The notes beneath the pieces are model-generated. The model was not told where the DNA came from and did no database searches. It worked only from the letters and a program-made list of their open reading frames with translations. The position numbers were made by a program, and so were the translations under genes. A DNA stretch of 64,000 nt from Syntrophobacter fumaroxidans MPOB (lineage in GTDB: Bacteria > Desulfobacterota > Syntrophobacteria > Syntrophobacterales > Syntrophobacteraceae), in assembly GCF_000014965.1 (NCBI RefSeq), contig NC_008554.1, positions 496,001 to 560,000 on the forward strand, given 5' to 3'. Numbering within the stretch: the first letter of the stretch is position 1; each line of letters begins with the position of its first letter. Of this stretch, positions 29,301-36,671 are shown in pieces.

Positions 29301-29357
29301 GTGGGAGAACTGAAGCACTCATGGAAATTCGGAGCGGGCGGGGAAAGAGGCGAATGA
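26328..29357 (+). CDS. purL: Phosphoribosylformylglycinamidine synthase with fused duplicated PurS domains (PurS-PurS-PurL)
   Basis: 1009 residues. Two PurS-like beta-alpha-beta modules occupy about 1-80 and 85-160, followed by the PurL synthetase core (about 180-1000) with SDHCNHNTFRGKF, the GETHNSPSNMEAYGG substrate/ATP motif, and DNGGGGLSSSVGE. It makes FGAM from FGAR, using ammonia delivered by PurQ. In most small-PurL bacteria PurS is a separate 80-residue protein; here it is covalently attached and doubled, so no separate purS is expected. purQ follows after 46 bases. Confidence 0.93.
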   Translation: MATRLEISLKEHLFDAEGAGLCRKIKDYFGWDVQRARVIHILTLDTGLTGVELEAVRKEIFTNPVTQVSVYGTSAVRFDWAIWVGYRPGVRDTAGSVAVEAISDLLGRKLGAEESAYTSRLYLLSGTRLGKTEVETVARELLANDIVQQWRIYRYDEWDPAGGVGIILPRVVLPHTPETREMPIESPEDLMRLSDERNLALNPLDVPVILDYFARPEVVRARREMGLGAPTDVELEAISQARSDHCNHNTFRGKFHYRDLATGERTVVDNLFKTCIEAPTLAIQAEKDWVVSVLWDNAGVARFDDNNNYVITGETHNSPSNMEAYGGALTGIVGIYRDIMGTGKGARLTAGLYGYCVGPKDYRGPLRPHLHPRRLLDGIVEGVKDGGNKHGVPTPFGNLFFHPSFLGKCLVFVAALGIMPRLVRGEPSDLKRPDPGDFIIMSGGRVGKDGIHGVTASSEIYSESTPAGHVQIGDPYTQKKMHDFLLEARDEGLISFITDNGGGGLSSSVGESARFCGGARVELDKVPLKYEGLDQWEIWVSESQERMTVAVNPRHLDRFMELSRRHEVESTAIGTYGSDGRLHLTYRGKTCACLDLSLFTEAFPQWEFEADWQPPDNRGLHEPVLAEPADYGRLLHDVLARPNVCSREWIQRQYDHEVQGGSVIKLMTGVDRDVPNDAAVLRPALESRRGLAVSQSINPTYSAIDTYHMVAATIDEAVRRLVAVGGRLEEIGGVDNFCWPSVQYDPVSNPDGRYKAAQLVRANWALRDICLAFGIPLLSGKDSMYVDGHLGGAYGERHKISGLPTMQFTATTVVPDISDCQTMDVKTAGDLVYVLGWTHDELGGSEYYDCFGYLGRNVPELDPESVLPVYRVVEKAIREGLVASCHGIYRGGLGVHAAMAAMAGGLGMRLDLEKVPVAHAGAQAKSGPGPRDDHILFSESCGRFILTVSPAMRGAFEAMAGGLPCAPVGEVLAEPVFVVAGRSGNVLLEEPVGELKHSWKFGAGGERGE

Positions 29358-29403
29358 GCCGGGTCTTTCCCGGCGTGTTTCGGATATCATTCAGGAGCGA
29401 GCG

Positions 29404-30213
29404 ATGAGCCGCGTGAAAGCCCTGGTGTTGACGGGGTTCGGTCTCAACTGCGACCTGGAGACTGCCTATGCCTTGACCATCGTCGGGGCGGACGTCGAAA
29501 GGGTCCACCTCAATTCGTTGGCGCAGAGGGAGAAGCGCCTGGCCGATTATCGCATCTTTGTCGTGGGCGGCGGGTTTTCGTGGGGCGACGATCACGGGGC
29601 CGGCGTCATCATGGGCATGCGGTTGAAGCATCGACTGGGAGACGATCTGCAGGCGTTCGTCGCCTCGGGCGGCATCGTGATCGGGATCTGCAACGGCTTC
29701 CAGGTGCTCGTGAATCTGGGTCTGCTGCCCGGTTTCGAGCCCGGTGTGCTCAAGCGCGAAGTGGCGCTCATCAACAACGACTGCGGGAATTTCCGGGACC
29801 AGTGGGTGAACTTGATCGGCAATGCGGCCTCTCCCTGCGTTCTCACCGAAGGCATCGAGGCGATCGAGCTCCCGGTGCGTCACGGAGAGGGCAAATTCTT
29901 CGCTGAAACGGATGTCCTGGAACGGCTCGAACGACGGCAGCAGGTGATCCTGCGCTACGCCGGGGCGGACGGCAAGGTTGCCGGCGGCGCCTTCCCCGCC
30001 AATCCCAACGGGTCCGTGGCGGACATTGCGGGCATATGCGATCCGACGGGCAGAGTCGCCGGGTTGATGCCTCACCCGGAAGCGTTCAACGACTGGACGA
30101 ACCATCCCGAATGGACGCGCAAAAGAGAGCTCGCCAGGCGGAGCGGGACGGTCGCGCCCCGGGAAGGAGAGGGCCTGAAACTGTTCCGCAACGCGGTGAA
30201 CTATTTCCGTTGA
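29404..30213 (+). CDS. purQ: FGAM synthase glutaminase subunit
   Basis: 269 residues, a class I glutamine amidotransferase. The nucleophile motif is GICNGFQVL (Cys near 97), and the catalytic His-x-Glu is in GLMPHPEAF near the C-terminus. It hydrolyses glutamine and passes ammonia to PurL. It is longer than Bacillus PurQ (about 227). AGGAG is six bases from the ATG. It lies in one run with purL and purN. Confidence 0.93.
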   Translation: MSRVKALVLTGFGLNCDLETAYALTIVGADVERVHLNSLAQREKRLADYRIFVVGGGFSWGDDHGAGVIMGMRLKHRLGDDLQAFVASGGIVIGICNGFQVLVNLGLLPGFEPGVLKREVALINNDCGNFRDQWVNLIGNAASPCVLTEGIEAIELPVRHGEGKFFAETDVLERLERRQQVILRYAGADGKVAGGAFPANPNGSVADIAGICDPTGRVAGLMPHPEAFNDWTNHPEWTRKRELARRSGTVAPREGEGLKLFRNAVNYFR

Positions 30214-30279
30214 TGACCGTGGTTCCATTGATGCCCGTGGGCGGTGAATTCCGGTCGACTTCGGGGAGAATGAGGCGAC

Positions 30280-31131
30280 ATGTCCGAATCTGATTCCAGG
30301 CTGCGCATCGCCGTCCTCGTTTCGGGGAGCGGCACGAATCTGCAGGCGCTCATCGACCGGGCCCGTGACGGCAGGCTGGCGGCCGAAATCGTGGTCGTGG
30401 CATCGGACCGTCCGGGGATACGGGGACTGGCTCGAGCCGAGGCGGCGGGCATCCCGGCGCGCGTCGTCGACTACAGGGGATTCCTGAAACAGGACTGGAC
30501 GGTGCTCGAGCGAAAACTGCCGGTGGACGTGGACGCAGTGGACCGCGCGCAAAACATCCTGCATCACGAAGACCGGGAGGAGCGGCTCAAGAGGCTGGTC
30601 CGCCTGATGAGCGCCGAGGCGGAAATGATCGCGGCCATCGAGGCCTACCGGCCGGACTACGTTTGCCTGGCGGGATTCATGCGCCTGGTGACGCCTTTCT
30701 TCCTCCATCACTTCAACCGGGCGGGGAAACTGCGGGTCATCAACATTCACCCCGCCTTGTTGCCTGCGTTTCCCGGACAGCACGGTTACGAGGACACCTT
30801 CTCCTACGGCTGCAGGTGGGGAGGGATCACGATCCATTTCGTGGACGAAGGGGAGGATTCCGGTCCGATCATCGCTCAAGCCGTTTACCCAATCCTGCCG
30901 GAAGATGATGTCGAAAAGGTCCGGCAACGCGGATTGCAGCTGGAGTATGAAATGTACGCCCAGGTGATCAACTGGCTGGCCGCGGGCCGGGTCGAACTGG
31001 TCCCCGCGGCGGGCGGTCGAGCCAGGACGGTGATCCGCGATCCCGAATATTCCCGCATCATGGAATCCTGGGTCCGAAAGGTCTTGGACGCAGGTCCGCA
31101 AGATTGCCGCTTTTCCGACCCGAGTGCCTGA
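30280..31131 (+). CDS. purN: Glycinamide ribonucleotide formyltransferase with extra internal helices
   Basis: 283 residues against about 212 in E. coli. It has the GSGTNLQAL phosphate-binding motif near 16-24, the AGFMRLVTPFF and INIHPALLPAFPG catalytic stretch (Asn and His of the active site) and DEGEDSGPIIAQ with the catalytic Asp. The extra length comes mainly from an insertion between about 70 and 120 (FLKQDW through RLVRLMS) and a longer tail. It uses 10-formyl-THF to make FGAR in the third step of purine synthesis. GAGG precedes the ATG. Confidence 0.9.
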   Translation: MSESDSRLRIAVLVSGSGTNLQALIDRARDGRLAAEIVVVASDRPGIRGLARAEAAGIPARVVDYRGFLKQDWTVLERKLPVDVDAVDRAQNILHHEDREERLKRLVRLMSAEAEMIAAIEAYRPDYVCLAGFMRLVTPFFLHHFNRAGKLRVINIHPALLPAFPGQHGYEDTFSYGCRWGGITIHFVDEGEDSGPIIAQAVYPILPEDDVEKVRQRGLQLEYEMYAQVINWLAAGRVELVPAAGGRARTVIRDPEYSRIMESWVRKVLDAGPQDCRFSDPSA

Positions 31132-31138
31132 TACGAAG

Positions 31139-31358
31139 TTGCGTTCAAGAGATGGATCTTTCAAGCACAAAAGAGCGGGGGAATGATTCCCCCGCCCCCC
31201 CAAGTTTCGGCCACACGCGCAAGCGCGTGAGGCCGAGTGCTCGGCGCTGTCGGCGACTGGCCGAAGGCCGCCGCCGCAGCGCCACACGGAGCCGCGAAGC
31301 GGCGAGGGGGTGTGGGGGATACGTCCCCCACGCTTTTAGAGTATCATTTTGAACGCAA
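31139..31358. repeat. Palindrome-rich element bounded by TTGCGTTCAA inverted repeats (copy D)
   Basis: A perfect 10-base inverted repeat, TTGCGTTCAA at 31139-31148 and TTGAACGCAA at 31349-31358, brackets 200 bases made of smaller hairpins (GCGGGGG/CCCCCGC near 31174; GTGGGGGA/TCCCCCAC near 31309). It starts seven bases after the purN stop. The same terminal motif occurs at 5131, 31503 and 52340. No transposase is encoded, so it is a non-autonomous, MITE- or REP-like element (inference). Confidence 0.65.
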
Positions 31359-31372
31359 TTATCCATGCCCCC

Positions 31373-31433
31373 TGCGACACCCGCGAAGCATGAAAACAGA
31401 CTCACCCGGGAATCTATTTTCTAGGTAAATCCG
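31373..31433. repeat. Dispersed repeat, second family, copy 2
   Basis: Matches 9781-9840 over its whole length with a few substitutions (shared GCGACACCC, CGAAGCA, TCACCCGGGAATC and ATTTTC blocks). It lies between two copies of the palindromic family. Confidence 0.55.
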
Positions 31434-31502
31434 TATGAGACGCGGGCGGATGCCCGGCCCCGCCGTTTCGCGGGTCCCGTACCCTGCGATCTTATACCGA
31501 GG

Positions 31503-31645
31503 TGCGTTCAAGATTACACGGCACCTGTCCGCCTGAAGGTGACGCGGGCGGGTATAACCCCCTTTTGTACGGGCCGAAGTGCCCGTCAGACATACAAGGG
31601 GCGGGGTTTTATCCCCGCCCGCCCGATGCACTCATCTTGAATGCA
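31503..31645. repeat. Palindromic element, copy B, with TGCGTTCAAGAT / ATCTTGAATGCA ends
   Basis: The ends match 11 of 12 bases as inverted repeats (31503-31514 and 31634-31645). Inside, GCGGGCGGG-TATAA-CCCC pairs with GGGG-TTTTATCC-CCGCCCGC, giving one large cruciform of about 140 bases. Its left half is nearly the same as copy A at 5131. Confidence 0.65.
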
Positions 31646-31756
31646 AAATTGTATTACACGCAATGTCCCATGACGCCGGCGTCCGGCGCACATGAGCTCG
31701 ACTCGCCCGGAACAAAAGCCGCGGGGGATCCGGCCCTCACGGGTGCCATGGTCCCG

Positions 31757-32122
31757 TTATCGGACCGGCTGATCGTTGGCAATGCGATGCTCTCCCTTGA
31801 GAGCCTCCTCCAGTTTTTCGGACACCCATTTGTTCAGGCTCTTGCCTTCGCTCTGTGCGGCCATGACGGCCCATCGGTGCACTTCCGGGCGTATCCTGAC
31901 CTGGAATACTCCCGTATACGGCCTCTCCGGTTCCTTGCCGAATCTGGCGCACGCGTTCAGGTAGCTCTCGATGGATTCCTTGAGTGCCTGTTCCAACTCA
32001 CTGACCGAGCGGCCTTGAAACGTGACCACGTCATTGAGATTGGTCACTTCCCCGTAGAGAATCCCTGCCTGCTGATCGAATTCGACAGAGGCAATGTATT
32101 TTCCGTATCGCATCGTGATCAT
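31757..32122 (-). CDS. hicB: HicB-family antitoxin
   Basis: 121 residues. The N-terminal two-thirds is the HicB partial RNase H-like fold (YIASVEFDQQAGILYGEV, then VTFQGRSVSELEQALKESIESYLN), and the C-terminus is a ribbon-helix-helix-like segment (VRIRPEVHRWAVMAAQSEGKSLNKWVSEKLEEAL). HicB neutralises HicA and represses its own operon through the RHH part. ATG at 32122 is taken; another ATG lies three codons in. It is encoded 47 bases downstream of hicA, the standard toxin-first order. Confidence 0.85.
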   Translation of the reverse strand: MITMRYGKYIASVEFDQQAGILYGEVTNLNDVVTFQGRSVSELEQALKESIESYLNACARFGKEPERPYTGVFQVRIRPEVHRWAVMAAQSEGKSLNKWVSEKLEEALKGEHRIANDQPVR

Positions 32123-32169
32123 GGTTTGTCCCCGTGCAACCGGGTCCGCTGGAAATGCGGGGCTGGGGA

Positions 32170-32466
32170 TTATTCTCCCGGTTTTGCCACCCCTGCCTGG
32201 ATCAAGAACCTTTTGACGGACATAAGAGCCCCCTTGTGGATTTCCTTTTGCGTGTACGGGCGATGGAAGACCGCGACCACGTCGTTGAGGAAAACCTGGA
32301 TGCGGGAATCCCCGTTGTCGGCGAAACCGGCTCCGAGAGCGCGAAACAACCCCTCGACCTTGTCCCATCCCGACTTCGCTCGAAAGGAGTTTTCCAGGAT
32401 CTCGTACAAGGTTCGCCTTTGCGCCGGGTCCAATCCTTCTTCTTCATTCATGGTGCATCCATCCAT
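32170..32466 (-). CDS. hicA: HicA-family mRNA interferase toxin
   Basis: 98 residues. The C-terminal half has the HicA pattern: an S-R-I-Q-V-x-L-N-D-V-x-A-V-F-H-R-P strand pair with the candidate catalytic His, then KEIHKGALMSVKRFLIQAG. The N-terminal half is an extra helical segment (RRTLYEILENSFRAKSGWDKVEGLFRAL) seen in the longer HicA variants. It is predicted to cleave mRNA when free of HicB. Either ATG 32466 or ATG 32451 could be the start. Confidence 0.8.
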   Translation of the reverse strand: MDGCTMNEEEGLDPAQRRTLYEILENSFRAKSGWDKVEGLFRALGAGFADNGDSRIQVFLNDVVAVFHRPYTQKEIHKGALMSVKRFLIQAGVAKPGE

Positions 32467-32571
32467 GGCTTTTCCGTCCGGAACGACTCGACATCGCCCT
32501 GCCGTGCAAAGCTCGGCGGCGCGCTCTCCGCGGGTGTTCGGATTCCGGGAACAGGGGACAGTCCGCGCGTT

Positions 32572-32826
32572 CTAAAAGCTTCCCTCCCTCACGATCTTCC
32601 GTTTGCCGTCTCCTTTGATGGTAATGGTCTTTGCCTGTCCGATGGGCGTGTTTTCGGGCAGGACGGTTTCCTTCTTGTCCTTACTCAAATCGGCAATGCT
32701 TTTCAGACGCTTGATTTTGCCGCTTCCATCCAGGGCCTTGAGATCGCTGTTGTAGTATTCGAACCAGGGCAGCCCTGCCCGGTTGTACTGCTCCGCAGTG
32801 GGGGCGTGAGGCCCGGTGCTGGACGA
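32572..32826 (-). pseudogene. Truncated C-terminal remnant of an unrecognised protein gene
   Basis: An open frame of 84 codons ending in TAG at 32572 has strong coding character (TAEQYNRAGLPWFEYY, then KALDGSGKIKRLKS, then lysine-rich strands to the end) but no start codon before a TGA directly upstream. It therefore looks like the C-terminal end of a longer protein whose 5' part was deleted, probably when this region was rearranged. The family was not identified. It lies between hicA and the radical SAM gene on the same strand. Confidence 0.6.
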
Positions 32827-32863
32827 TCAATTCCCGCAATGGTGCCCCGGCTTATGGTCCCGG

Positions 32864-34036
32864 TCAGACGCCAAGCATCTTGTGGCAGGTGCGGCAGGGT
32901 TCCGGGGGCGGGGGAGGCGCATGGCGTCGCAGCGCCGCGAAACGGTTCGAGTCGGACATCAATGCCGAGTACATCTCCCGGAAGCTTTTTTCGCGCTGAG
33001 AAAACACATCGCGAAAGGCGACGTAGCGCGGATCGTTCCAGATGGCCTCGAACGGCTCTTCGAAAATGTTTCCGAAACTCACCCGCGGAACGAAAACCTC
33101 CGTCCCGCAGTAGATCCGTTTGAACGGGGAGGGGACGGGCGGACAGAGGAACACGCATGGGGTGACCTCTCCGTTCACGGATATGCAGAGGTTCCTTAAA
33201 GGGTTCTCCTCGCAGACCGCTATATCGCAGGCGGAAAGGGACGCCCGGCGCAGCTTGACGCCGAGCTCCACGGCCCGGGCGTTTGCCTCGACCAGAACCG
33301 ATTCGTCGGCCTCGCCGCTGCACACGAACATTCTTTGCCGATCCTGCCAGGCGTCGGCCACATGCACGAGATTGATGAGCAGCACGGTGTCGATGCCGTT
33401 TTCCCCGGCCAGGTCGATCAACGGCACACTGTCGGCGCAGTTGTCGCGAACCATCAGGAAGACGAAGTGAAGGGACGGGGTGAGCGCCTTCCGGTCCGTT
33501 TTGGCGCGTCGGACCTCCTCGACGGCGGCCAGCACGGCGTCCAGGCTGGAGTTGATCCTGACGGCGTCGTGCATTGCGGGGGTCGCGCCGGCAACGGAGA
33601 AGCCCATGAAATCGAGCCCGGCCTCCACCAGTTCAGCGCTGCGGTGCGCGTCGAGGCCCCATCCGCTGGTGACGAAGCCGGCCGCGGTGCCGGCCTCCTT
33701 GACGATGCGAACCGCTTCGACCAGGTGGGGATAGAGAAGGGTTTCTCCCCAGCCTTCGAGGACGGCGCTTTCAACGTTCCTGAAATACGGGGCGAGCGCC
33801 CGGAAACGCTCGATGTCCATGTCCGCGTGGTGCCAGGATGGATTTCCGGACCGGATACACATCCGGCATCGCAGGGGGCAGCGCGTGGTCAGCTCGATCT
33901 GCCATGCTCCGAAGGGTCTGCCGCGGGCACGCGAGAAGAGGGACTTGAGAAACGCCAGGTTGATTCGTGTCTTCATGGAGAAAAGAAGCCTTTTCCTGGG
34001 AAACGGTCCTTTGCGGGAAAGGTGGAGACCAGGCAT
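32864..34036 (-). CDS. Radical SAM / SPASM-type protein
   Basis: 390 residues from the ATG at 34036 (370 if the ATG at 33976 is used). The radical SAM cluster motif is CPLRCRMC near residues 53-60. A C-terminal SPASM-like region has cysteines at CDIAVCEEN, NGEVTPCVFLCPP and PCRTCHKM for auxiliary Fe-S clusters. Such enzymes modify peptides or proteins or mature cofactors. No precursor peptide is visible nearby, so the substrate is unknown. The stop of rnz overlaps the upstream edge (the gene starts at its TGA), implying co-transcription. Confidence 0.8.
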   Translation of the reverse strand: MPGLHLSRKGPFPRKRLLFSMKTRINLAFLKSLFSRARGRPFGAWQIELTTRCPLRCRMCIRSGNPSWHHADMDIERFRALAPYFRNVESAVLEGWGETLLYPHLVEAVRIVKEAGTAAGFVTSGWGLDAHRSAELVEAGLDFMGFSVAGATPAMHDAVRINSSLDAVLAAVEEVRRAKTDRKALTPSLHFVFLMVRDNCADSVPLIDLAGENGIDTVLLINLVHVADAWQDRQRMFVCSGEADESVLVEANARAVELGVKLRRASLSACDIAVCEENPLRNLCISVNGEVTPCVFLCPPVPSPFKRIYCGTEVFVPRVSFGNIFEEPFEAIWNDPRYVAFRDVFSQREKSFREMYSALMSDSNRFAALRRHAPPPPPEPCRTCHKMLGV

Positions 34037-34039
34037 CCC

Positions 34040-34969
34040 TCAATCCGGCAGGGGAACCGAATAGACCTGGAGGTCCCTGCCCACGACGGCATCCTGGAAG
34101 TGCTCACGCGCCGCGCGTTCCAGGCGATCGAGGTCTTCCTCGCCGTACCGGGGACTGATATGGATCAAAACGGCCCGCCGAGCCCCGGCTTTGCGGGCCG
34201 CCCGGGCGGCCTCGACCACGGTCAGGTGACCCTTGGCGCGTGCCTGTTCGGCATGCTCGGGGAGGAACATGCCCTCGATGAACGCCAGGTCCGCACCCTG
34301 GCAGAGCCTTTGGATTGCGGGAGTCGGGCGGGTATCGACCACGTAGGCGAGATGTCTGCCCCTGCGCGGCGGTCCGGAGACCTGGTGCGCGGCGACGACC
34401 GTACCTGAGGGCAGGGTGACGCTCTCCCCCCGCTGGAGCCTGCCGCGCAGGGGGCCTTCAGGGATATCCAGCGCGTCGGCCGCATCCGGGTGAAACCGCC
34501 CCGGGCGTTCCAGTTCCTCGACCCGGTACCCCAGGCAAAACCGCGTGTGCTCCAGCGGTTCCCAGAATATGCGCAACAGTTCGTCTTCGTACGCTTTCCA
34601 ATCCGGTGCGTCGGCCGACCACTCGATGAATTCGAGCGGGTAATTCAAATGAAAGTCGAGGATGCGGTGATTCTCGAGGATGAACTCGCGGATGCCGGGG
34701 GGGCCCATGACGGTGAGCGGCTCGGGATCGTCCAGCTGGGCTTTGAGCATCATCAGGCCGGGAATGCCGAGGCAGTGATCGGCGTGAAGGTGAGTGACGG
34801 CCACGACCGAGAGGCCGCGCAGACCGATGCGGCAGGTTTTCCAGGCAAGCTGCGTTCCTTCGCCCGCATCGAAGAGGTAAAGCCTGCCGTCCAGCCTGAC
34901 CGCCATGGATGCGAGGTATCGACCCGGCATGGGCATCATGCCGCCGCTCCCCAAGAGTATACAATCCAA
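34040..34969 (-). CDS. rnz: Ribonuclease Z
   Basis: 309 residues, metallo-beta-lactamase fold. The zinc motif THLHADHCLGIPG (about 59-71) is the RNase Z form of HxHxDH. Further ligands are the AYVVDTRPT Asp and the LIHISPRY His near the end. The enzyme trims the 3' trailer of tRNA precursors. The start is TTG at 34969, with AAAGGA six bases away. It is transcribed with the radical SAM gene. Confidence 0.9.
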   Translation of the reverse strand: MDCILLGSGGMMPMPGRYLASMAVRLDGRLYLFDAGEGTQLAWKTCRIGLRGLSVVAVTHLHADHCLGIPGLMMLKAQLDDPEPLTVMGPPGIREFILENHRILDFHLNYPLEFIEWSADAPDWKAYEDELLRIFWEPLEHTRFCLGYRVEELERPGRFHPDAADALDIPEGPLRGRLQRGESVTLPSGTVVAAHQVSGPPRRGRHLAYVVDTRPTPAIQRLCQGADLAFIEGMFLPEHAEQARAKGHLTVVEAARAARKAGARRAVLIHISPRYGEEDLDRLERAAREHFQDAVVGRDLQVYSVPLPD

Positions 34970-35027
34970 AAGATATCCTTTTCAGCAGGGTTGAACGCCG
35001 GGGCCCGCCGCGTTCGTTTTTCGGCGC

Positions 35028-35633
35028 CTACCACTTTTCCCAGTGCACGTTCTCGGGCCGGTATTTGTCCTTCGGCCTGTCGGTTCCCGTCGGATGCCCG
35101 ATGGGAATGACGTTCAAGGGGATGACGCTTTCGGGGATATTCAGGGTCTTTCTCACGATATCCATTCTGTCCTTGTAGGGATACGCGGCGGTCCAGACCG
35201 CTCCGAGCCCGAATGCTTCCGTTGCGAGCAGGATATTCTCGCTGGCGCACGTGCTGTCGATGACCGCGAACTCCGTGCTGTTTTCAAATGCCTTGCCGGG
35301 TATGGCGCACACGATGACGGCCGCACCGGCTTTTTTCAGCATCTTGGCGTAGGGCAGCGCGTCGTTGAGCGTGTCGAGAGTCTTTCGATCGGTCACGATC
35401 ACAAACGACCATGGCTGTCTGTTCACCGCCGTGGGCGCGGCCATGCCGGCCCTGACGATTTTCTCCAGAACGTCCCTGCCCACGGTCTCCCCGGTGAAAT
35501 TGCGAACGCTCTTGCGACTGTGGATGACGGTAACGGCGTCCGGAATGTTCGCGTCCTTCGGTTGCGCAAAAGCATCCACCACCGGAATCATGATCATTCC
35601 CATCAACAGGCTCACGATCAGCGCATTTTGCAT
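35028..35633 (-). CDS. Exported nitroreductase-family flavoprotein
   Basis: 201 residues. A signal peptide is clear (QNALIVSLLMGMIMIPVVDAFAQ), followed by a nitroreductase-fold FMN domain: SRKSVRNFTGE (FMN phosphate), AAPTAVNRQPWSF and the GLGAVWTAAYP segment. Nitroreductases are normally cytoplasmic and FMN is not normally available outside, so export is odd; this may be a periplasmic redox enzyme, exported by Sec and loaded with flavin there. The ATG at 35633 has AGGAG at good distance. It ends 58 bases before rnz starts. Confidence 0.78.
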   Translation of the reverse strand: MQNALIVSLLMGMIMIPVVDAFAQPKDANIPDAVTVIHSRKSVRNFTGETVGRDVLEKIVRAGMAAPTAVNRQPWSFVIVTDRKTLDTLNDALPYAKMLKKAGAAVIVCAIPGKAFENSTEFAVIDSTCASENILLATEAFGLGAVWTAAYPYKDRMDIVRKTLNIPESVIPLNVIPIGHPTGTDRPKDKYRPENVHWEKW

Positions 35634-36101
35634 GGCGATTCTCCTGGTTGCGGTTTTGGTTTCCCGACTCGGCAACTTCGACTCGATCTCGATTCCCCCG
35701 GTTGCATCGCCGAAGTCCCCGATTACTGAAACGCCGCGTTATTCGGCTCATGTTTTCGGTTCAATATCCCCCGGGGATCAACCTGTCCAGGGAAAAATGC
35801 GCCCGTGTTCCCGGCGGACCGGCACAAGGCGGAGATCAACACGCTCATGAGCGTCGATGACGCCCTTGTTCGTGGCGGACAGGAAAAAGGCTCCCATCGC
35901 CCCGGCAGGAACGAGGGGGCGGTCGCAGGGACGACGCCACGGGTTCCGTCTCCATTGACGGCAGTCCCGGGACTCCGGTGCAATTCGAGGGGAAAAGTCG
36001 ATTTCCCGGATCCCGGCTGCGCTTCGGCGAATGGGGCTTTCGTAGGTCTGGAACCCGGTCGTTGGATGATTAACTTCAACGAAGAAGGGAGGTGAAGTCG
36101 C
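35634..36101. other. Divergent intergenic region between nitroreductase and OsmC genes
   Basis: 468 bases between divergent starts, so it should hold both promoters, but no clear -35/-10 pair was found. The open frames here have no coding character. Confidence 0.4.
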
Positions 36102-36671
36102 ATGAGCTTCCAAGCAGCTGAACAAAGAGATGAACGTACGGTGAATGGAGTCGATGTAAACCGACTCTTCGATACGATAGATGCGGTCAAGGCTGAACCG
36201 GAGATCGCCAAATTCAGGTTCCGCGTGAAGAACAAGTGGATCGGAGGGGGACACAATCACACGACGATCACGGATTTCTACGGCGCATTGAAAGACCATC
36301 CCCACGAGAAACCCTTCGAACTGGACGCGGATGAACCCGAGGTGCTTCTCGGAGAAGACAAGGGGCCCAACCCGGTCGAATACCTTCTCACGGCCCTTGC
36401 GGGTTGTCTGACCTCTTCCCTGGTCTATCACGCGGCGGCGAAGGGGATCGAGCTGAAAGGGGTGGAATCGCGCCTGGAAGGCGACCTGGACCTGCGGGGG
36501 TTCCTGGGTCTGTCGAAAGATGTTCCTGTCGGATACCGGGAGATCAGGGTGTATTTCACAATCGATGCCGACCTGTCGGAGCAGGAGAAACAGGAACTGA
36601 TCCGGGAGGCGCAGAAGTATTCGCCGGTCTTCAACACCGTCTCCAATTCCACCAGGGTCACGGTTCAATAA
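36102..36671 (+). CDS. OsmC/Ohr-family protein
   Basis: 189 residues with the OsmC fold: PNPVEYLLTALAGCLTSSLVYHAA holds the first (peroxidatic) cysteine. The second cysteine of the usual CPxxxT motif is replaced by serine (KYSPVFNTVSN), as in the YhfA-like branch. Peroxidase activity by the classic two-cysteine route is therefore unlikely; a thiol-linked or unknown role is more probable. GGGAGGTGA precedes the ATG. Confidence 0.82.
   Translation: MSFQAAEQRDERTVNGVDVNRLFDTIDAVKAEPEIAKFRFRVKNKWIGGGHNHTTITDFYGALKDHPHEKPFELDADEPEVLLGEDKGPNPVEYLLTALAGCLTSSLVYHAAAKGIELKGVESRLEGDLDLRGFLGLSKDVPVGYREIRVYFTIDADLSEQEKQELIREAQKYSPVFNTVSNSTRVTVQ

Larger units (their letters stand above)
31132..31756. other. 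Repeat-filled intergenic region between purN and hicB
   Basis: 625 bases between converging genes, almost wholly occupied by the three repeat elements listed separately. No coding frame is supported. Confidence 0.6.

Noticed and set aside
31139-31645. Possible CRISPR-like array from the repeated palindromes
   Set aside because: Only a few copies, no constant spacer length and no cas genes; the units are palindromic elements of differing size.
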